Assembly (NCBI RefSeq): GCF_016055025.1
Contig: NZ_JAECVW010000003.1
DNA length: 64,000 nt
Reading direction: 5' to 3' (one strand)
From: Thermoactinomyces intermedius
GTDB lineage: Bacteria > Bacillota > Bacilli > Thermoactinomycetales > Thermoactinomycetaceae
The position numbers were made by a program, and so were the translations under genes. Shown piece by piece: positions 1-8,884 of this stretch. The notes beneath the pieces are model-generated. The model was not told where the DNA came from. It saw only the letters and a program-made list of their open reading frames with translations, and made no database searches. Position 1 is the first letter of the stretch; each line of letters starts with the position of its first letter.

Positions 1-582
1 TTGCCCGTGGGTCCAGTTGGTGACTTGTTGGATAAAGGCTTCTTCTTCCCCAACCGGGATCCACACCGGCCAAGACACCACCTCCTGATAGAGGGGCGTT
101 TCCAAAAAGTAATCGGTTTGGCGGAATTCATGTTCCATTTTTCCCATAAAATGATAATCAAACGTAAAGGTGATTTTTTGGTGCAGCTGGCACCGGATGA
201 CACCGGCTGCTTCAATCGCCGCGGAAGCCCCTTGGCTGTAAGCGCGGACGAGTCCGCCAGCTCCCAATTTAATTCCCCCGAAATAACGGGTTACGACAAT
301 GGCCGTTTTGATCAGCTTTTTGGCATGGATCACTTCCAATATCGGGCGTCCGGCGGTCCCGGCCGGTTCCCCGTCATCCGAAGATTTTTGAACGGTGTCG
401 GACACCAGGTAAGCATAACAGTTGTGTGTGGCATCCCAATGTTGTTTGCTGATTTCCTGGACGAATTGTTGGGCTTCTTCTTCGGTGGACACCCGTTTGG
501 CCCTGCAAATAAAACGCGATTTCTGAATGACGATTTCCGTTTCCCCTTGAGGGCCGACGGTTAAATACTGTTTCTCAGACAT
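1..582 (-). CDS. yvyE: YvyE/YigZ (IMPACT) family protein, C-terminus cut by window edge
   Basis: The minus-strand frame from 582 is open to base 1 and gives 194 residues; the family is usually about 210, so only the last few residues are missing. The N-terminal half carries the UPF0029/IMPACT signatures SSDDGEPAGTAGRPILE and RYFGGIKLGAGGLVRAY, and a C-terminal DUF1949-like part follows. The ATG at 582 has a good AAGGTG ribosome site just upstream. The biochemical role of the family is poorly defined (homology to the translation regulator IMPACT). In B. subtilis yvyE also lies beside an LCP gene (yvhJ/tagV) and degSU, so the location supports the call. Confidence 0.9.
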   Translation of the reverse strand, partial: MSEKQYLTVGPQGETEIVIQKSRFICRAKRVSTEEEAQQFVQEISKQHWDATHNCYAYLVSDTVQKSSDDGEPAGTAGRPILEVIHAKKLIKTAIVVTRYFGGIKLGAGGLVRAYSQGASAAIEAAGVIRCQLHQKITFTFDYHFMGKMEHEFRQTDYFLETPLYQEVVSWPVWIPVGEEEAFIQQVTNWTHGQ

Positions 583-675
583 CGTTTCACCTTCTTCCCT
601 ACTATCTTAATGAAAACGGCGGTGAAATACCAGGAGTTTGCCGGGGAATCAATGGTAAAATGGAAAAGTGACGGC

Positions 676-1773
676 TTAATAGCTGCCGTCACTTTCTTTA
701 TCGCTGTCATATGAATCGGTGTTGTCGGTATCCGACATGTCATCATCCGTTCCGGAACCGGAGTCACCGTCTGTGTCCCCGTTTTCAAGCGGAGGCAATT
801 CCAATTGTTCCCGCAAGGCTTGTTGAATTTTTTTGCGGTCTTTCTCAGGCCAGATCAACACCGCACCTGCACCTTGGATCGTTTCAGGATAGGTTTCGAT
901 GTGCAAGGTTTCAATATTGCTCTTCGGTATTTTGGTGTAGATGCTTACCAGTGCCGGGAAGTTGTCTAATTCAAGGCTGTGTTCGAAGTTATCTCCAACC
1001 GCTTTCATCAGGTCGGAGAATTTGCCGACTCCTTTGAAACTGGCGATCTTGTCAATCAGTTTGGACACCACTTCTTGTTGTCGTTCGTTGCGTCCCAGGT
1101 CCCCGCGGGGATCCTGCTTGCGCATCCTCACATACGCCAAGGCTTCCGAACCGTTCAATTTGGCCGGACCCGGCTCAAAGTAAACCATCTTGCCGCCGAT
1201 GGCTTTTTGGTGGAATGCAAACGGCACATCCACTTCCACTCCACCCAAGGCATCGACAATGTCTTCAAATCCCTGGAAGTTGATTCGTGCGTAATGATCG
1301 ATGGGGACATGCAACAGATTTTCCAAAGTTTTACGGATATTTTCAACTTGCCCGACATCTTTTTTATATCCCCAGTAAGCGGCAGAATTCAATTTTGATT
1401 TAAAACCATTCGTATTGGCGATTTCTGTATAGGTATCCCGGGGGATACTCAGGACTTTGGCCGTGTGTTTTTTGGGGTTGACGGCAATCAGGATCATGGT
1501 GTCCGCCCGCCAAATCGGATCCGATCGTTTCCGTTGGTCCGTTCCGAGAAGTAAAATGGTGAAGGGTTCGGATTCCATTTCCACTTGTTTTTCCCGTAAG
1601 TCGGATTTTCCGATATCGTTTTTCGTATTGGCAAAGACTCCCCATATTTCGGAACCTAAATAAAGACCGACACCTACAAGAAGAATGAAGGCCAAAGAGA
1701 TGGAACGGATGATCCATTTTTTCCGCTGGTTTTTTTTAACCCGCTTTAATCGGCTTTGTTCTACTCTTCTCAT
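676..1773 (-). CDS. LytR-CpsA-Psr (LCP) family cell-wall glycopolymer ligase
   Basis: LCP enzymes transfer undecaprenyl-linked polymers such as teichoic acid to peptidoglycan outside the membrane. The N-terminus is basic (KRVKKNQRKK) and followed by one membrane helix, around residues 22-43. The LCP domain has the expected motifs: ILLLGTDQRKRSD, RADTMILIAV, SIPRDTY, GGVEVDV and AYVRMRKQDPRGDLGRNERQQ, with the arginines and aspartates that bind the pyrophosphate lipid. I prefer ATG 1773 (MRRVEQ); a GTG at 1785 is also in frame. The last 35 or so residues form an unusual tail made almost only of D, S, G, T and E. It lies where B. subtilis has TagV (YvhJ). Confidence 0.93.
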   Translation of the reverse strand: MRRVEQSRLKRVKKNQRKKWIIRSISLAFILLVGVGLYLGSEIWGVFANTKNDIGKSDLREKQVEMESEPFTILLLGTDQRKRSDPIWRADTMILIAVNPKKHTAKVLSIPRDTYTEIANTNGFKSKLNSAAYWGYKKDVGQVENIRKTLENLLHVPIDHYARINFQGFEDIVDALGGVEVDVPFAFHQKAIGGKMVYFEPGPAKLNGSEALAYVRMRKQDPRGDLGRNERQQEVVSKLIDKIASFKGVGKFSDLMKAVGDNFEHSLELDNFPALVSIYTKIPKSNIETLHIETYPETIQGAGAVLIWPEKDRKKIQQALREQLELPPLENGDTDGDSGSGTDDDMSDTDNTDSYDSDKESDGSY

Positions 1774-2395
1774 CGAAATCCCCACTCGCGCTAAATGTTT
1801 TCATTCAATGGTAACATCGTGGTTTGGATTGGATCAAGTAAAGACTGATGGATAATGATCAAATTCACTGAAAATTAATATTTAGGAAAGAAAACGTCAA
1901 ATAGTGATTAAACAGATAATATTGACGCTTTGTTGAAATCTTTTTGAATCGGGAAGAATGGCTCCCGTTCAAACCATGGATCAAAATGGAAACAGAATCG
2001 AATGGAATCCTATAAAAAGACTTACTTATGTAGACGTAATCCGATCAGGATGGTTGCGTAAAAATTTGTCGAATTTGAGAAAACGGTGAAACGACGGGAA
2101 CGGCGAAACAGGCTTTTTCAACAGAATGGAGGGATTTTGGAAAAATCCGGAATAGCTTTCTTCAAAATTTGGAAAGCTGTGGAGTGTCAAGGAGTCCCCT
2201 TCTGTTTCCGCTTTCTCGGATGACGTGTCTGAGACACTGTAATTCTTTCAAAAGAGCGGTGCAAAAGGTAGAGAAGCTTTTATAAAAGAAAAAGAAAGAT
2301 TCTATCTACAATTATCTATTTTATATAATAAATTCGTATGAATCTACAATCCGGCTTTATGTTTTTTGAAAATAATCGTACTTTTGGTGATTGAC
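1774..2395. other. Long intergenic region, divergent promoters probable
   Basis: About 620 bases between the divergent LCP and subtilisin genes, with no convincing ORF. There is a hairpin at 1943-1973 (TTTGAA-CGGGA arms, one bulged T, 8-base loop, no T-run) and a small palindrome GTGTCTGAGACAC at about 2225-2237. A perfect TATAAT lies at 2324-2329, about 70 bases before the subtilisin start, without a good -35. On the minus strand a weak TTGATC/TACCAT pair precedes the LCP gene. I see no known riboswitch. Confidence 0.5.
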
Positions 2396-4312
2396 ATGAT
2401 AAATCGAAAGAGGACAGTGGGGCTGTTTTTTGTGTTTATTTTGTTGCTTTTGGCTGTAACCTTGCCGATGATGTCCACCCCCGGAGCGCGGAGCAAAAGC
2501 CAAAAGTGGGTGGTGAAGTGGCGCCAGCCGGTTCCTTCTTCTTTCTGGATGGAAGCGGAGCTTTTGGAAGAAGGGGGAGAAGGCTTGTATTTGGTGCGGA
2601 CTAAACCGGGAACGGATGATGAGCGGTGGGTTGAAACATGGAAAGAAGATCCGGGCATCGAATCCATCGGCCCTGATATCCGGTATGAACTGGGGGATGA
2701 AAAGAAACGGAGCCGCTTTCGGGTTGTGTTTGGCAAAAATTATTATTTGCAACAAACCCATGTTTCGAAGGCTTGGGCTTATTTCCGGAAAAAGGCGGAT
2801 CCTGACAGGATAAAGCCGGTGACGGTGGCGGTGGTGGATACCGGAGTCGATTTGTCCCATCCGGCGCTTAAGCCTTTTCTGACCGAAGGAGTGAACGTGA
2901 AAAATCCTGATCTGCCCCCGCAGGATCATTTCGGGCATGGAACCAAAGTTGCCGGGGTGATTGCTTCCACCTGGGGAGCCAGAGAGGGAAAAGCGGTTGG
3001 AAAGGGAAGAATCATGCCGGTCAAAGTGATGGAAAACGACGGGGATGGGGAAATTTTCTACACTGTGAAAGGCATCCGCGAAGCCATCCGGCGCGGTGCT
3101 GACATCATTGTGTTGTCACAAGGGAGCTGGACTTACTCCAAGTTGATGGAAGACGCGGTGGAGGAAGCCGAAAGGCAAGGCGTGCTGGTGATTGCGGCGG
3201 CGGGGAATGCGGAATTCGAAAAAGGGGAGCTGTTGTTCCGCCAACCTTTGTATTATCCGGCGGCATTCCCTTCAGTTTTGTCTGTGGGTGCCACGGATTT
3301 TCAGGGGAATCATGAGCCGTTGTCCAATACCGGTTACGGTTTGGACATCGTGGCGCCTGGTGACATGATTTATACCATGTCCAATGACGGGGATTATGCT
3401 TTTGATTCGGGAACCTCTTTTTCCACACCACAAGTTGCCGGAGTGGCGGCTTTGATCTGGCAGCTTCGTCCCGATTACACGCCCGGGGATATCCGCATGT
3501 TGCTCCGGCAAACGGCTTCATCACCGCGTTGGAATGAAAAGACCGGGTTTGGATTGTTGGATGCGGATCGTGCGCTTCGGTCCCCGCTGGATCCCGATAT
3601 GGCCGAACCAAATGACAGTGAACAAACCGCGACGCCTTTTTTTCTTTCCCAAGAAATCCGACTGGTCCTGCAAAAAGGGGATCCGGATTGGTACGTACTG
3701 GATTTAAACAAGGCCGGCCGGCTGCAAGTGGATGTGGAAGTGCTCGATGGACCGGGGGAAGATGTTTTTTTGTCCATCATCCAGGCAACGACTGGTCAAA
3801 CCCGTTCCTTTTCCCTTTCCGCCTGGTCGGGCAAACAACGGATCATCACACCGGTTTCTCAGGGGAAGATCTTGTTGAAATGGTCGGTGTCCCAAACATC
3901 GAAACGAGAGGTTGCCTTGCGGTTTCATGCCGCTTATTTGCCGGAAGAGGATGAGTATGAAGCGAATGATTTGTTGTCCCAAGCCACCTTGTTGCCGCTT
4001 TCGGAAAACAAAAAAGTATTTTCCGCAACTATTTCCCGTCCCGGCGATGCCGATTGGTACCAATTGTCGATTCCGAAAGAGGGGAGGCTGGTGGTGCAGG
4101 TTCAACCCCTGACCCCGCGTTTTGATCCGGTGATCTTTAAAATACGGCAGGATGATTGGGAAAACATGCGACAAGATGAAGAGAGGGAAGGAAGAACCGA
4201 AACTTTGTCGCTGGATGTGAAGCCGGGGCCGTTTTATTTTCGCGTGACGGACTATGCAGGAAATCTGATTGAGGATCCGTACCAATTGATCATTTCTTTT
4301 GAACCGGTTTGA
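2396..4312 (+). CDS. Secreted subtilisin-family (S8) serine protease with two C-terminal PPC-like domains
   Basis: The protein has 638 residues from ATG 2396, beginning with a signal peptide (MINRKR, then a hydrophobic stretch to about residue 28). GTG 2387 and TTG 2366 are in-frame alternatives; no start has a strong ribosome site. The catalytic triad is complete: Asp148 in VVDTGVD, His181 in HFGHGTKVAG and Ser341 in SGTSFSTPQVAG, with the oxyanion Asn in AAAGNAEF. After the protease domain come two pre-peptidase C-terminal-like beta domains, each opening with an E-N/A-ND motif (AEPNDSEQTATP, YEANDLLSQAT) and containing GDxDWY. Predicted extracellular; substrates unknown. Confidence 0.9.
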   Translation: MINRKRTVGLFFVFILLLLAVTLPMMSTPGARSKSQKWVVKWRQPVPSSFWMEAELLEEGGEGLYLVRTKPGTDDERWVETWKEDPGIESIGPDIRYELGDEKKRSRFRVVFGKNYYLQQTHVSKAWAYFRKKADPDRIKPVTVAVVDTGVDLSHPALKPFLTEGVNVKNPDLPPQDHFGHGTKVAGVIASTWGAREGKAVGKGRIMPVKVMENDGDGEIFYTVKGIREAIRRGADIIVLSQGSWTYSKLMEDAVEEAERQGVLVIAAAGNAEFEKGELLFRQPLYYPAAFPSVLSVGATDFQGNHEPLSNTGYGLDIVAPGDMIYTMSNDGDYAFDSGTSFSTPQVAGVAALIWQLRPDYTPGDIRMLLRQTASSPRWNEKTGFGLLDADRALRSPLDPDMAEPNDSEQTATPFFLSQEIRLVLQKGDPDWYVLDLNKAGRLQVDVEVLDGPGEDVFLSIIQATTGQTRSFSLSAWSGKQRIITPVSQGKILLKWSVSQTSKREVALRFHAAYLPEEDEYEANDLLSQATLLPLSENKKVFSATISRPGDADWYQLSIPKEGRLVVQVQPLTPRFDPVIFKIRQDDWENMRQDEEREGRTETLSLDVKPGPFYFRVTDYAGNLIEDPYQLIISFEPV

Positions 4313-4351
4313 CAAGCGGATGCCGTCAAAATGTGGAAGAGAAGAATACGG

Positions 4352-4380
4352 TTGTAATTCATGAATGATTAGGTTATTCT
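4352..4380 (+). promoter_or_regulatory. Candidate sigma-A promoter for metK leader
   Basis: TTGTAA at 4352-4357, a 17-base spacer, then TATTCT at 4375-4380. Each box matches 4 of 6 consensus bases. It would start a leader of about 115 bases that runs through the hairpin at 4438-4465. Confidence 0.35.
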
Positions 4381-4418
4381 AATGTTAAATAAAAATAGGG
4401 GTTTTATGTATCTGGGTA

Positions 4419-4465
4419 TCGAGGATTACGAACAATAAAGCCTTTCCTCGAAGGAAGGGCTTTTT
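4419..4465 (+). terminator. Terminator or attenuator in the metK leader, with competing pairing
   Basis: A 9-bp stem at 4440-4448/4452-4460 with a 3-base loop is followed by TTTTT, 36 bases before metK. The segment TCGAGGA (4419-4425) is perfectly complementary to TCCTCGA (4445-4451), which forms part of the left arm and the loop. An alternative antiterminator is therefore possible. It may simply terminate the protease gene; no S-box aptamer is present upstream. Confidence 0.6.
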
Positions 4466-4501
4466 CTGTTTGCAGTTTCAGGGTAGATAGGGGGAGAATG
4501 A

Positions 4502-5701
4502 ATGTCAGCAACAAAACGCAGCCTTTTCACCTCTGAATCCGTCACGGTCGGCCACCCGGACAAAATTTGCGATCAAATTTCCGATGCCATTTTGGATGCC
4601 ATCCTGGAAAAAGATCCAAATGCACGGGTTGCTTGTGAAACTTCAGTGACCACCGGTTTGGTGTTGGTCAGTGGTGAAATCACAACTTCTTGCTATGTCG
4701 ATATTCCCAAAATCGTTCGTCAAACGATTAAAGATATCGGCTATACCCGGGCAAAATACGGTTTCGATTCCGAAACTTGCGCCGTGCTTACCTCCATTGA
4801 CGAACAGTCGCCCGATATTGCCATGGGCGTCGATGTGGCCCTTGAAAAAAGGGAGGGCTCCATGACCGAAGAAGAAATTGAAGCCATTGGGGCCGGTGAC
4901 CAAGGGATCATGTTCGGGTTTGCATGCAACGAAACGGAAGAATTGATGCCGCTGCCCATTTCGCTTGCACACAAACTGGCCCGTCGCTTGCATGAAGTCC
5001 GGGTGGACGGCACGCTTCCATACCTTCGTCCCGATGGAAAAACCCAAGTGACGATTGAGTATGAGGATGATAAACCGGTCCGGATCGACACCATTGTTGT
5101 ATCCACACAGCATGCGGATCATGTTACATTGGAACAGATTAAAAAAGATCTGATGGAACATGTGATTCTTCCGGTCGTTCCGGGCGAAATGTTTGACGAG
5201 CGAACCAAAACCTTCATTAATCCGACCGGCCGTTTTGTCATCGGGGGTCCGCAAGGGGATGCCGGACTGACCGGACGGAAGATTATCGTGGATACTTACG
5301 GCGGATATGCCCGGCACGGCGGTGGGGCATTTTCCGGTAAAGATCCGACAAAAGTGGACCGTTCCGGAGCTTATGCGGCACGTTACGTGGCGAAAAACAT
5401 TGTCGCCGCCGGACTTGCCGACAAATGTGAAGTACAGCTGGCTTATGCCATCGGAGTGGCCCGTCCGGTTTCCATTCGTGTGGACACTTTCGGCACGGGA
5501 AAAGTGGATGAAGAAACGCTGGTAAAACTGGTGGAAAAACATTTCGACCTTCGCCCGGCCGGCATTATCCGGCAACTTGATTTGCGTCGCCCGATTTACC
5601 GTCAGACAGCCGCATACGGTCATTTTGGGCGCACCGATGTCGACTTGCCTTGGGAGCGCACTGACCTGGCGGACGTGTTGAAGAAAGAAGCCGGATTATA
5701 A
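4502..5701 (+). CDS. metK: S-adenosylmethionine synthetase (methionine adenosyltransferase)
   Basis: Makes S-adenosylmethionine from methionine and ATP in the cytoplasm. The 399 residues match the family length. Visible signatures are GHPDK near residue 18, GAGDQGIMFGFA near 130 and GGGAFSGKDPTKVDRS near 270, which build the ATP, metal and methionine site of the tetramer. ATG 4502 follows a GGGGAG ribosome site. In many Bacillales metK is under an S-box (SAM-I) riboswitch; here the leader is too short and has none of the S-box motifs, only a terminator-like hairpin. The gene is followed by its own terminator. Confidence 0.98.
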   Translation: MSATKRSLFTSESVTVGHPDKICDQISDAILDAILEKDPNARVACETSVTTGLVLVSGEITTSCYVDIPKIVRQTIKDIGYTRAKYGFDSETCAVLTSIDEQSPDIAMGVDVALEKREGSMTEEEIEAIGAGDQGIMFGFACNETEELMPLPISLAHKLARRLHEVRVDGTLPYLRPDGKTQVTIEYEDDKPVRIDTIVVSTQHADHVTLEQIKKDLMEHVILPVVPGEMFDERTKTFINPTGRFVIGGPQGDAGLTGRKIIVDTYGGYARHGGGAFSGKDPTKVDRSGAYAARYVAKNIVAAGLADKCEVQLAYAIGVARPVSIRVDTFGTGKVDEETLVKLVEKHFDLRPAGIIRQLDLRRPIYRQTAAYGHFGRTDVDLPWERTDLADVLKKEAGL

Positions 5702-5711
5702 TAAAGAACGG

Positions 5712-5750
5712 AAAAGAGTTTGTGACCGTCAGGCACAAGCTCTTTTCTTT
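5712..5750 (+). terminator. Rho-independent terminator after metK
   Basis: Arms AAAGAGTTTGTG and CACAAGCTCTTT around a 9-base loop, followed by a T-rich run. Confidence 0.85.
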
Positions 5751-5945
5751 ATGGATTTTAAAAAACCGCCCGCTTTGGCTGTTTGGTTCCGGCATACAAG
5801 GGAACGGCCGGCCGGTGATGAAAAAAATGGGCGTTCTCTTTTGAAGTGAAGGATTGTCTTTAAATGATGGACATCTTATTTCATCTTGATTTTATTCATG
5901 GTAAAATTTAAATAGAGGCAATATTGCGAGAAAGAGGCGATTCCC

Positions 5946-6680
5946 TTGGAGAAACAGCGGGCCGAAGTAGAAGAAAATATCGAAATTTCACAACATCCTT
6001 CTCCGATCCGGATCATGATAGCCGATCAGGACACCCGGTTTCGTGACCGGCTCAAAGAGGCCTTAAAGCGGGAAAGCGATATGATGCTCGTTGGCGAAAT
6101 ATCCGAAGGGAACGAGGTTCCTTTGGCCTGTGGAACATTGAACCCGCATGTTGTCGTCATGAATTTATACCTGCCGCGGGTGGACGGAGTGGAAGTCACC
6201 TACCGGCTTTGGAAAATGAGCCCGCAGACAAAGATTATGATTTTATCCGATCATGCCGATCCCTATGTGTTGGAAACGATTCGTTCCGGAGCGTCCGGTT
6301 TCCTGTTGAAAGATACCGAAATCCGGACGATGGTCGATGCGATCCGTGTCATTGCCCACGGAGGCGTCTATATTCATCCCGTCATGATGGGCAGTTTGGT
6401 CAATGAATTGCGCAGATTGAGCCGTATGGAAGGGACGATTTATTATCATTACCGGACGGTTCCCAAGGTCTCCTGGAGAGAAGTTTTGACTGAAAGAGAA
6501 ATGGAAGTTTTAAGACTATTGGCACAGGGAAAAAATAACCGGACGATCAGTGAGCATCTTTACATCAGCGAAAAGACGGTTAAAAACCATGTGAGTAATA
6601 TCTTGTATAAATTGAATGTTCAGGATCGGACGCAAGCGGTGTTGATGGCGATGAGATACGGATGGGTTCAATTGATATGA
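5946..6680 (+). CDS. DegU-like NarL/FixJ response regulator with a degenerate receiver
   Basis: 244 residues: an N-terminal extension of about 20, a receiver domain (about 21-140) and a LuxR-type helix-turn-helix (about 180-244) with SEKTVKNHVSNILYKLNVQDRTQAV, almost identical to B. subtilis DegU in that stretch. The receiver has lost key residues. The phospho-acceptor Asp is Asn73 (VVVMNLYLP; codon AAT at 6162-6164), and one Asp of the acidic pair is Gln (IADQD). The Ser (ILSDH) and Lys (FLLKD) are kept. No degS kinase is adjacent, unlike B. subtilis. I infer phosphorylation-independent DNA binding. The start is TTG with AGAGG upstream; the first ATG would be inside the receiver. Confidence 0.88.
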   Translation: MEKQRAEVEENIEISQHPSPIRIMIADQDTRFRDRLKEALKRESDMMLVGEISEGNEVPLACGTLNPHVVVMNLYLPRVDGVEVTYRLWKMSPQTKIMILSDHADPYVLETIRSGASGFLLKDTEIRTMVDAIRVIAHGGVYIHPVMMGSLVNELRRLSRMEGTIYYHYRTVPKVSWREVLTEREMEVLRLLAQGKNNRTISEHLYISEKTVKNHVSNILYKLNVQDRTQAVLMAMRYGWVQLI

Positions 6681-6750
6681 CGAATATCCCGTAATGGTCA
6701 CAGTCCCTGCCTTTTTGCCATACGATGCTTTTTGAGGAGGGGCGTTTGGT

Positions 6751-7176
6751 ATGGGAGAATGGATTTTGTGGAGCGTTTTTTTGTACATTGCCCTCTATTT
6801 CCTGGTGAAGGGTCTTTCCCGCTATTTGGGCAACTATTACCATAACAAAGCCGTCCATCTGGTGATCATTACAAAAAACAGCCAACACGAAGTCGAGTGG
6901 ATGATCCGGTCCTATTATGCATGGAACGGTCCACAGGGAAAGCCGGGGCAAATCACTTGTCTGGATGCCGGTTCCAAAGATGACACCCTGTTCATTTTAA
7001 ACCGGTTGAAACAACGTTATCCCACATTGGAAGTGATTCGGCTTCATTCCGGTACCGATGAAGATGAAGCGGTTTATCGCTGGCTTCAATCCCAAGAGAA
7101 AAACAGAGGGAAGCTGATTGTGATGGACTTGAGAGAGGTTGATTCGTCGGACAAATCTGAAAAAGGATCCGCTTGA
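6751..7176 (+). CDS. Small membrane-anchored protein resembling a glycosyltransferase N-terminal fold
   Basis: 141 residues from ATG 6751, preceded by GAGGAGG. A hydrophobic N-terminal segment (about residues 4-24) is followed by a soluble part. The soluble part begins HLVIITKNSQHEVEWMI and continues with TCLDAGSKDDTLFIL, reminiscent of the first beta strands of a GT-A nucleotide-sugar fold (family 2). It ends well before any catalytic region would be complete, so I would not call it an active glycosyltransferase. It lies between the DegU-like gene and comFA, on the same strand, with 40-base gaps. Function unknown. Confidence 0.7.
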   Translation: MGEWILWSVFLYIALYFLVKGLSRYLGNYYHNKAVHLVIITKNSQHEVEWMIRSYYAWNGPQGKPGQITCLDAGSKDDTLFILNRLKQRYPTLEVIRLHSGTDEDEAVYRWLQSQEKNRGKLIVMDLREVDSSDKSEKGSA

Positions 7177-7216
7177 TTTGATCAGGCCTTGATCCGGCCT
7201 GATTCATTTTTGGGAA

Positions 7217-8863
7217 GTGATGGGGTTGGAAGTTTATTTTTATCGTCTGGAAGGGGAAAAACAGGGGCGTTTCAGTCTGGCGGCGGAAGTGGATTTCCGG
7301 TATTGGAAGAAGCGGGGAAAGACATTGGCGGAGGTGCATCGGACCCGTTCGATCCGGGATGCCTGGGCTTTGGCCCGGGGCAGGAAAGAAAAATCACCGG
7401 AACCTGTCACCATGCCGGTTGACCATGAATTTGCGGCATGGATGGAACAAGCAAACCTTCTATTTCCAATTCTTTCCGGGAGAGCGTTGTTGTGGCAGGA
7501 AGTCCAAAACCTGGTGGAGAAACATTTGTCAGGCATGGATTTGAAAATGATGAAAAGAGCCTTGCAAATCCTGATCCTGGAACAAAAATGCCAATTGAAA
7601 CCCGGTGTGATCAAGGAGGGTCCGGTACGCAGATGGCGTTGTGAACGATGCGGTTATCAGGGTGCAGAAATCAAAGCGACGGTCTGTTTGTCGTGCGGCG
7701 GCGAGTGTGCGGTTTGTGAACATTGCCTGTTGATGGGGCGCAGCCGTGCTTGCACTCCTTTTTTCTTGTTTGAACCGGAAGAAAGGAAACCGGCAAAACC
7801 GGCCAGCAAGGAACCGGCGTTCTCATTGACCGTAAACCAGCAACGGGTTTCTTCCCGGATCGAAGCCCTTCTTGAGCACCAGGAAAAAAGGGTTTTGGTC
7901 TGGGCTGTCACCGGAGCCGGAAAGACCGAAATCATGTTTCCGGTGATTCAAAAATGACTGGATCGCGGGAAAAGAATTTTATGGGCGACGCCGCGCAAAG
8001 ATGTCGTGTTGGAGTTGTACCCCCGGGTGCGGGAATTTTTTCCGGCAACGGTTGCTTTGTACGGGGGATCCCCGCACCGGTGGCTTTCTTCCCCGCTTGT
8101 TCTGGCCACTTGCCATCAGGTGTGGCGTCATCATCATGCGTTTGATTTGATGATCATTGATGAGGTGGATGCTTTTCCGCTTTATGGCGATCCGGCGTTG
8201 GAAAGCGGATTGAACCGGGCGATGGCCCCCGACGGGCAACAAGTCTTGTTAACCGCGACACCGCCGGTTTATTGGCAGGACTCCGCGAAAAGGGGGCGTC
8301 TGGCCGCCGTGATGTTGCCGGCCCGGTATCACGGACATCCGCTTCCGCTTCCAAAGCTGTTTCGGGAGAGCCGGTTATGGACGAAAATCAGCAAAGGGAA
8401 GTCCGTCGCCGTCTTGACCCGTTTTTTGCAACAACTGGATGAATGCCGGGGACAAGCTCTCATTTTTGTGCCCAGGGTCCGGGATGTCCGCTTGGTGCTT
8501 TTATGGTTAAAGAAAAATGCCCCATCCCGTTTCGCCAGAGCCGGGGGTGTTCATGCCCGCGATCCTTTCCGTGAGCAAAAGATCCGGGAATTCCGCGAAG
8601 GAAAGTGGAACGTTTTGGTGACCACCACCATTTTGGAACGGGGCGTGACCGTTCCGCGTTGCCATGTGCTGGTCATGGGAGGAGATCATCCGGTTTTTGA
8701 CGAAGCAACCCTCGTGCAAATCGCCGGCCGCGTCGGGAGAAATGCCGGGTACCAAAAGGGAGTGGTTTGGTTTTTGTCAGAGGAAAAAACCATGGCGCAA
8801 AAACAAGCGTTGAAAAAAATAAAGTGGCTGAATCATTTTGCTGAAAAAGAAGGATTTTGCTGA
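7217..8863 (+). pseudogene. comFA: comFA, competence DNA-uptake ATPase, interrupted by an in-frame TGA
   Basis: ComFA is the cytoplasmic DEAD-box translocase that helps pull single-stranded DNA into competent cells. The reading frame runs from GTG 7217 (or ATG 7220) to TGA 8863 but contains a TGA at 7955-7957. The stop falls ten residues after Walker A (TGAGKTE), in IQK-stop-LDRGKR. Before it lie a cysteine-rich zinc finger (CERCGYQ, CLSCGGECAVCEHC) and Walker A. After it, in the same frame, come IIDEVDAFPL, LTATPP, a helicase C domain and QIAGRVGRN. Homology continues unbroken across the stop, so this is a point nonsense change or a sequencing error. Internal GTG 8003 or TTG 8006 could restart a C-terminal piece, but it would lack Walker A. 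No comFB follows. Confidence 0.88.
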
Positions 8864-8884
8864 AAAAGGAGCGTATAATCAGAG

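Noticed and set aside
1..564. Long plus-strand open frame at the left edge
   Set aside because: It is antisense to the yvyE gene, whose minus-strand product shows clear family motifs and a good ribosome site.
1943..1973. Intrinsic terminator or small RNA in the 1774-2395 gap
   Set aside because: The hairpin has a bulge and no T-run, and no promoter is clearly linked to it; left as an unexplained structure.
4313..4501. SAM-I (S-box) riboswitch before metK
   Set aside because: The leader is too short and lacks the conserved S-box helices; only a terminator-like hairpin is present.
6751..7176. Active family 2 glycosyltransferase
   Set aside because: Only the first part of a GT-A-like fold could be present; no room for the catalytic base and acceptor domain.
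7955..7957. TGA in comFA read as tryptophan (alternative genetic code) or selenocysteine
   Set aside because: TGA is the normal stop of many genes here (for example the protease, comFA itself, argB context, uvrA neighbours), no selenocysteine insertion element is seen, and the position needs no Sec.
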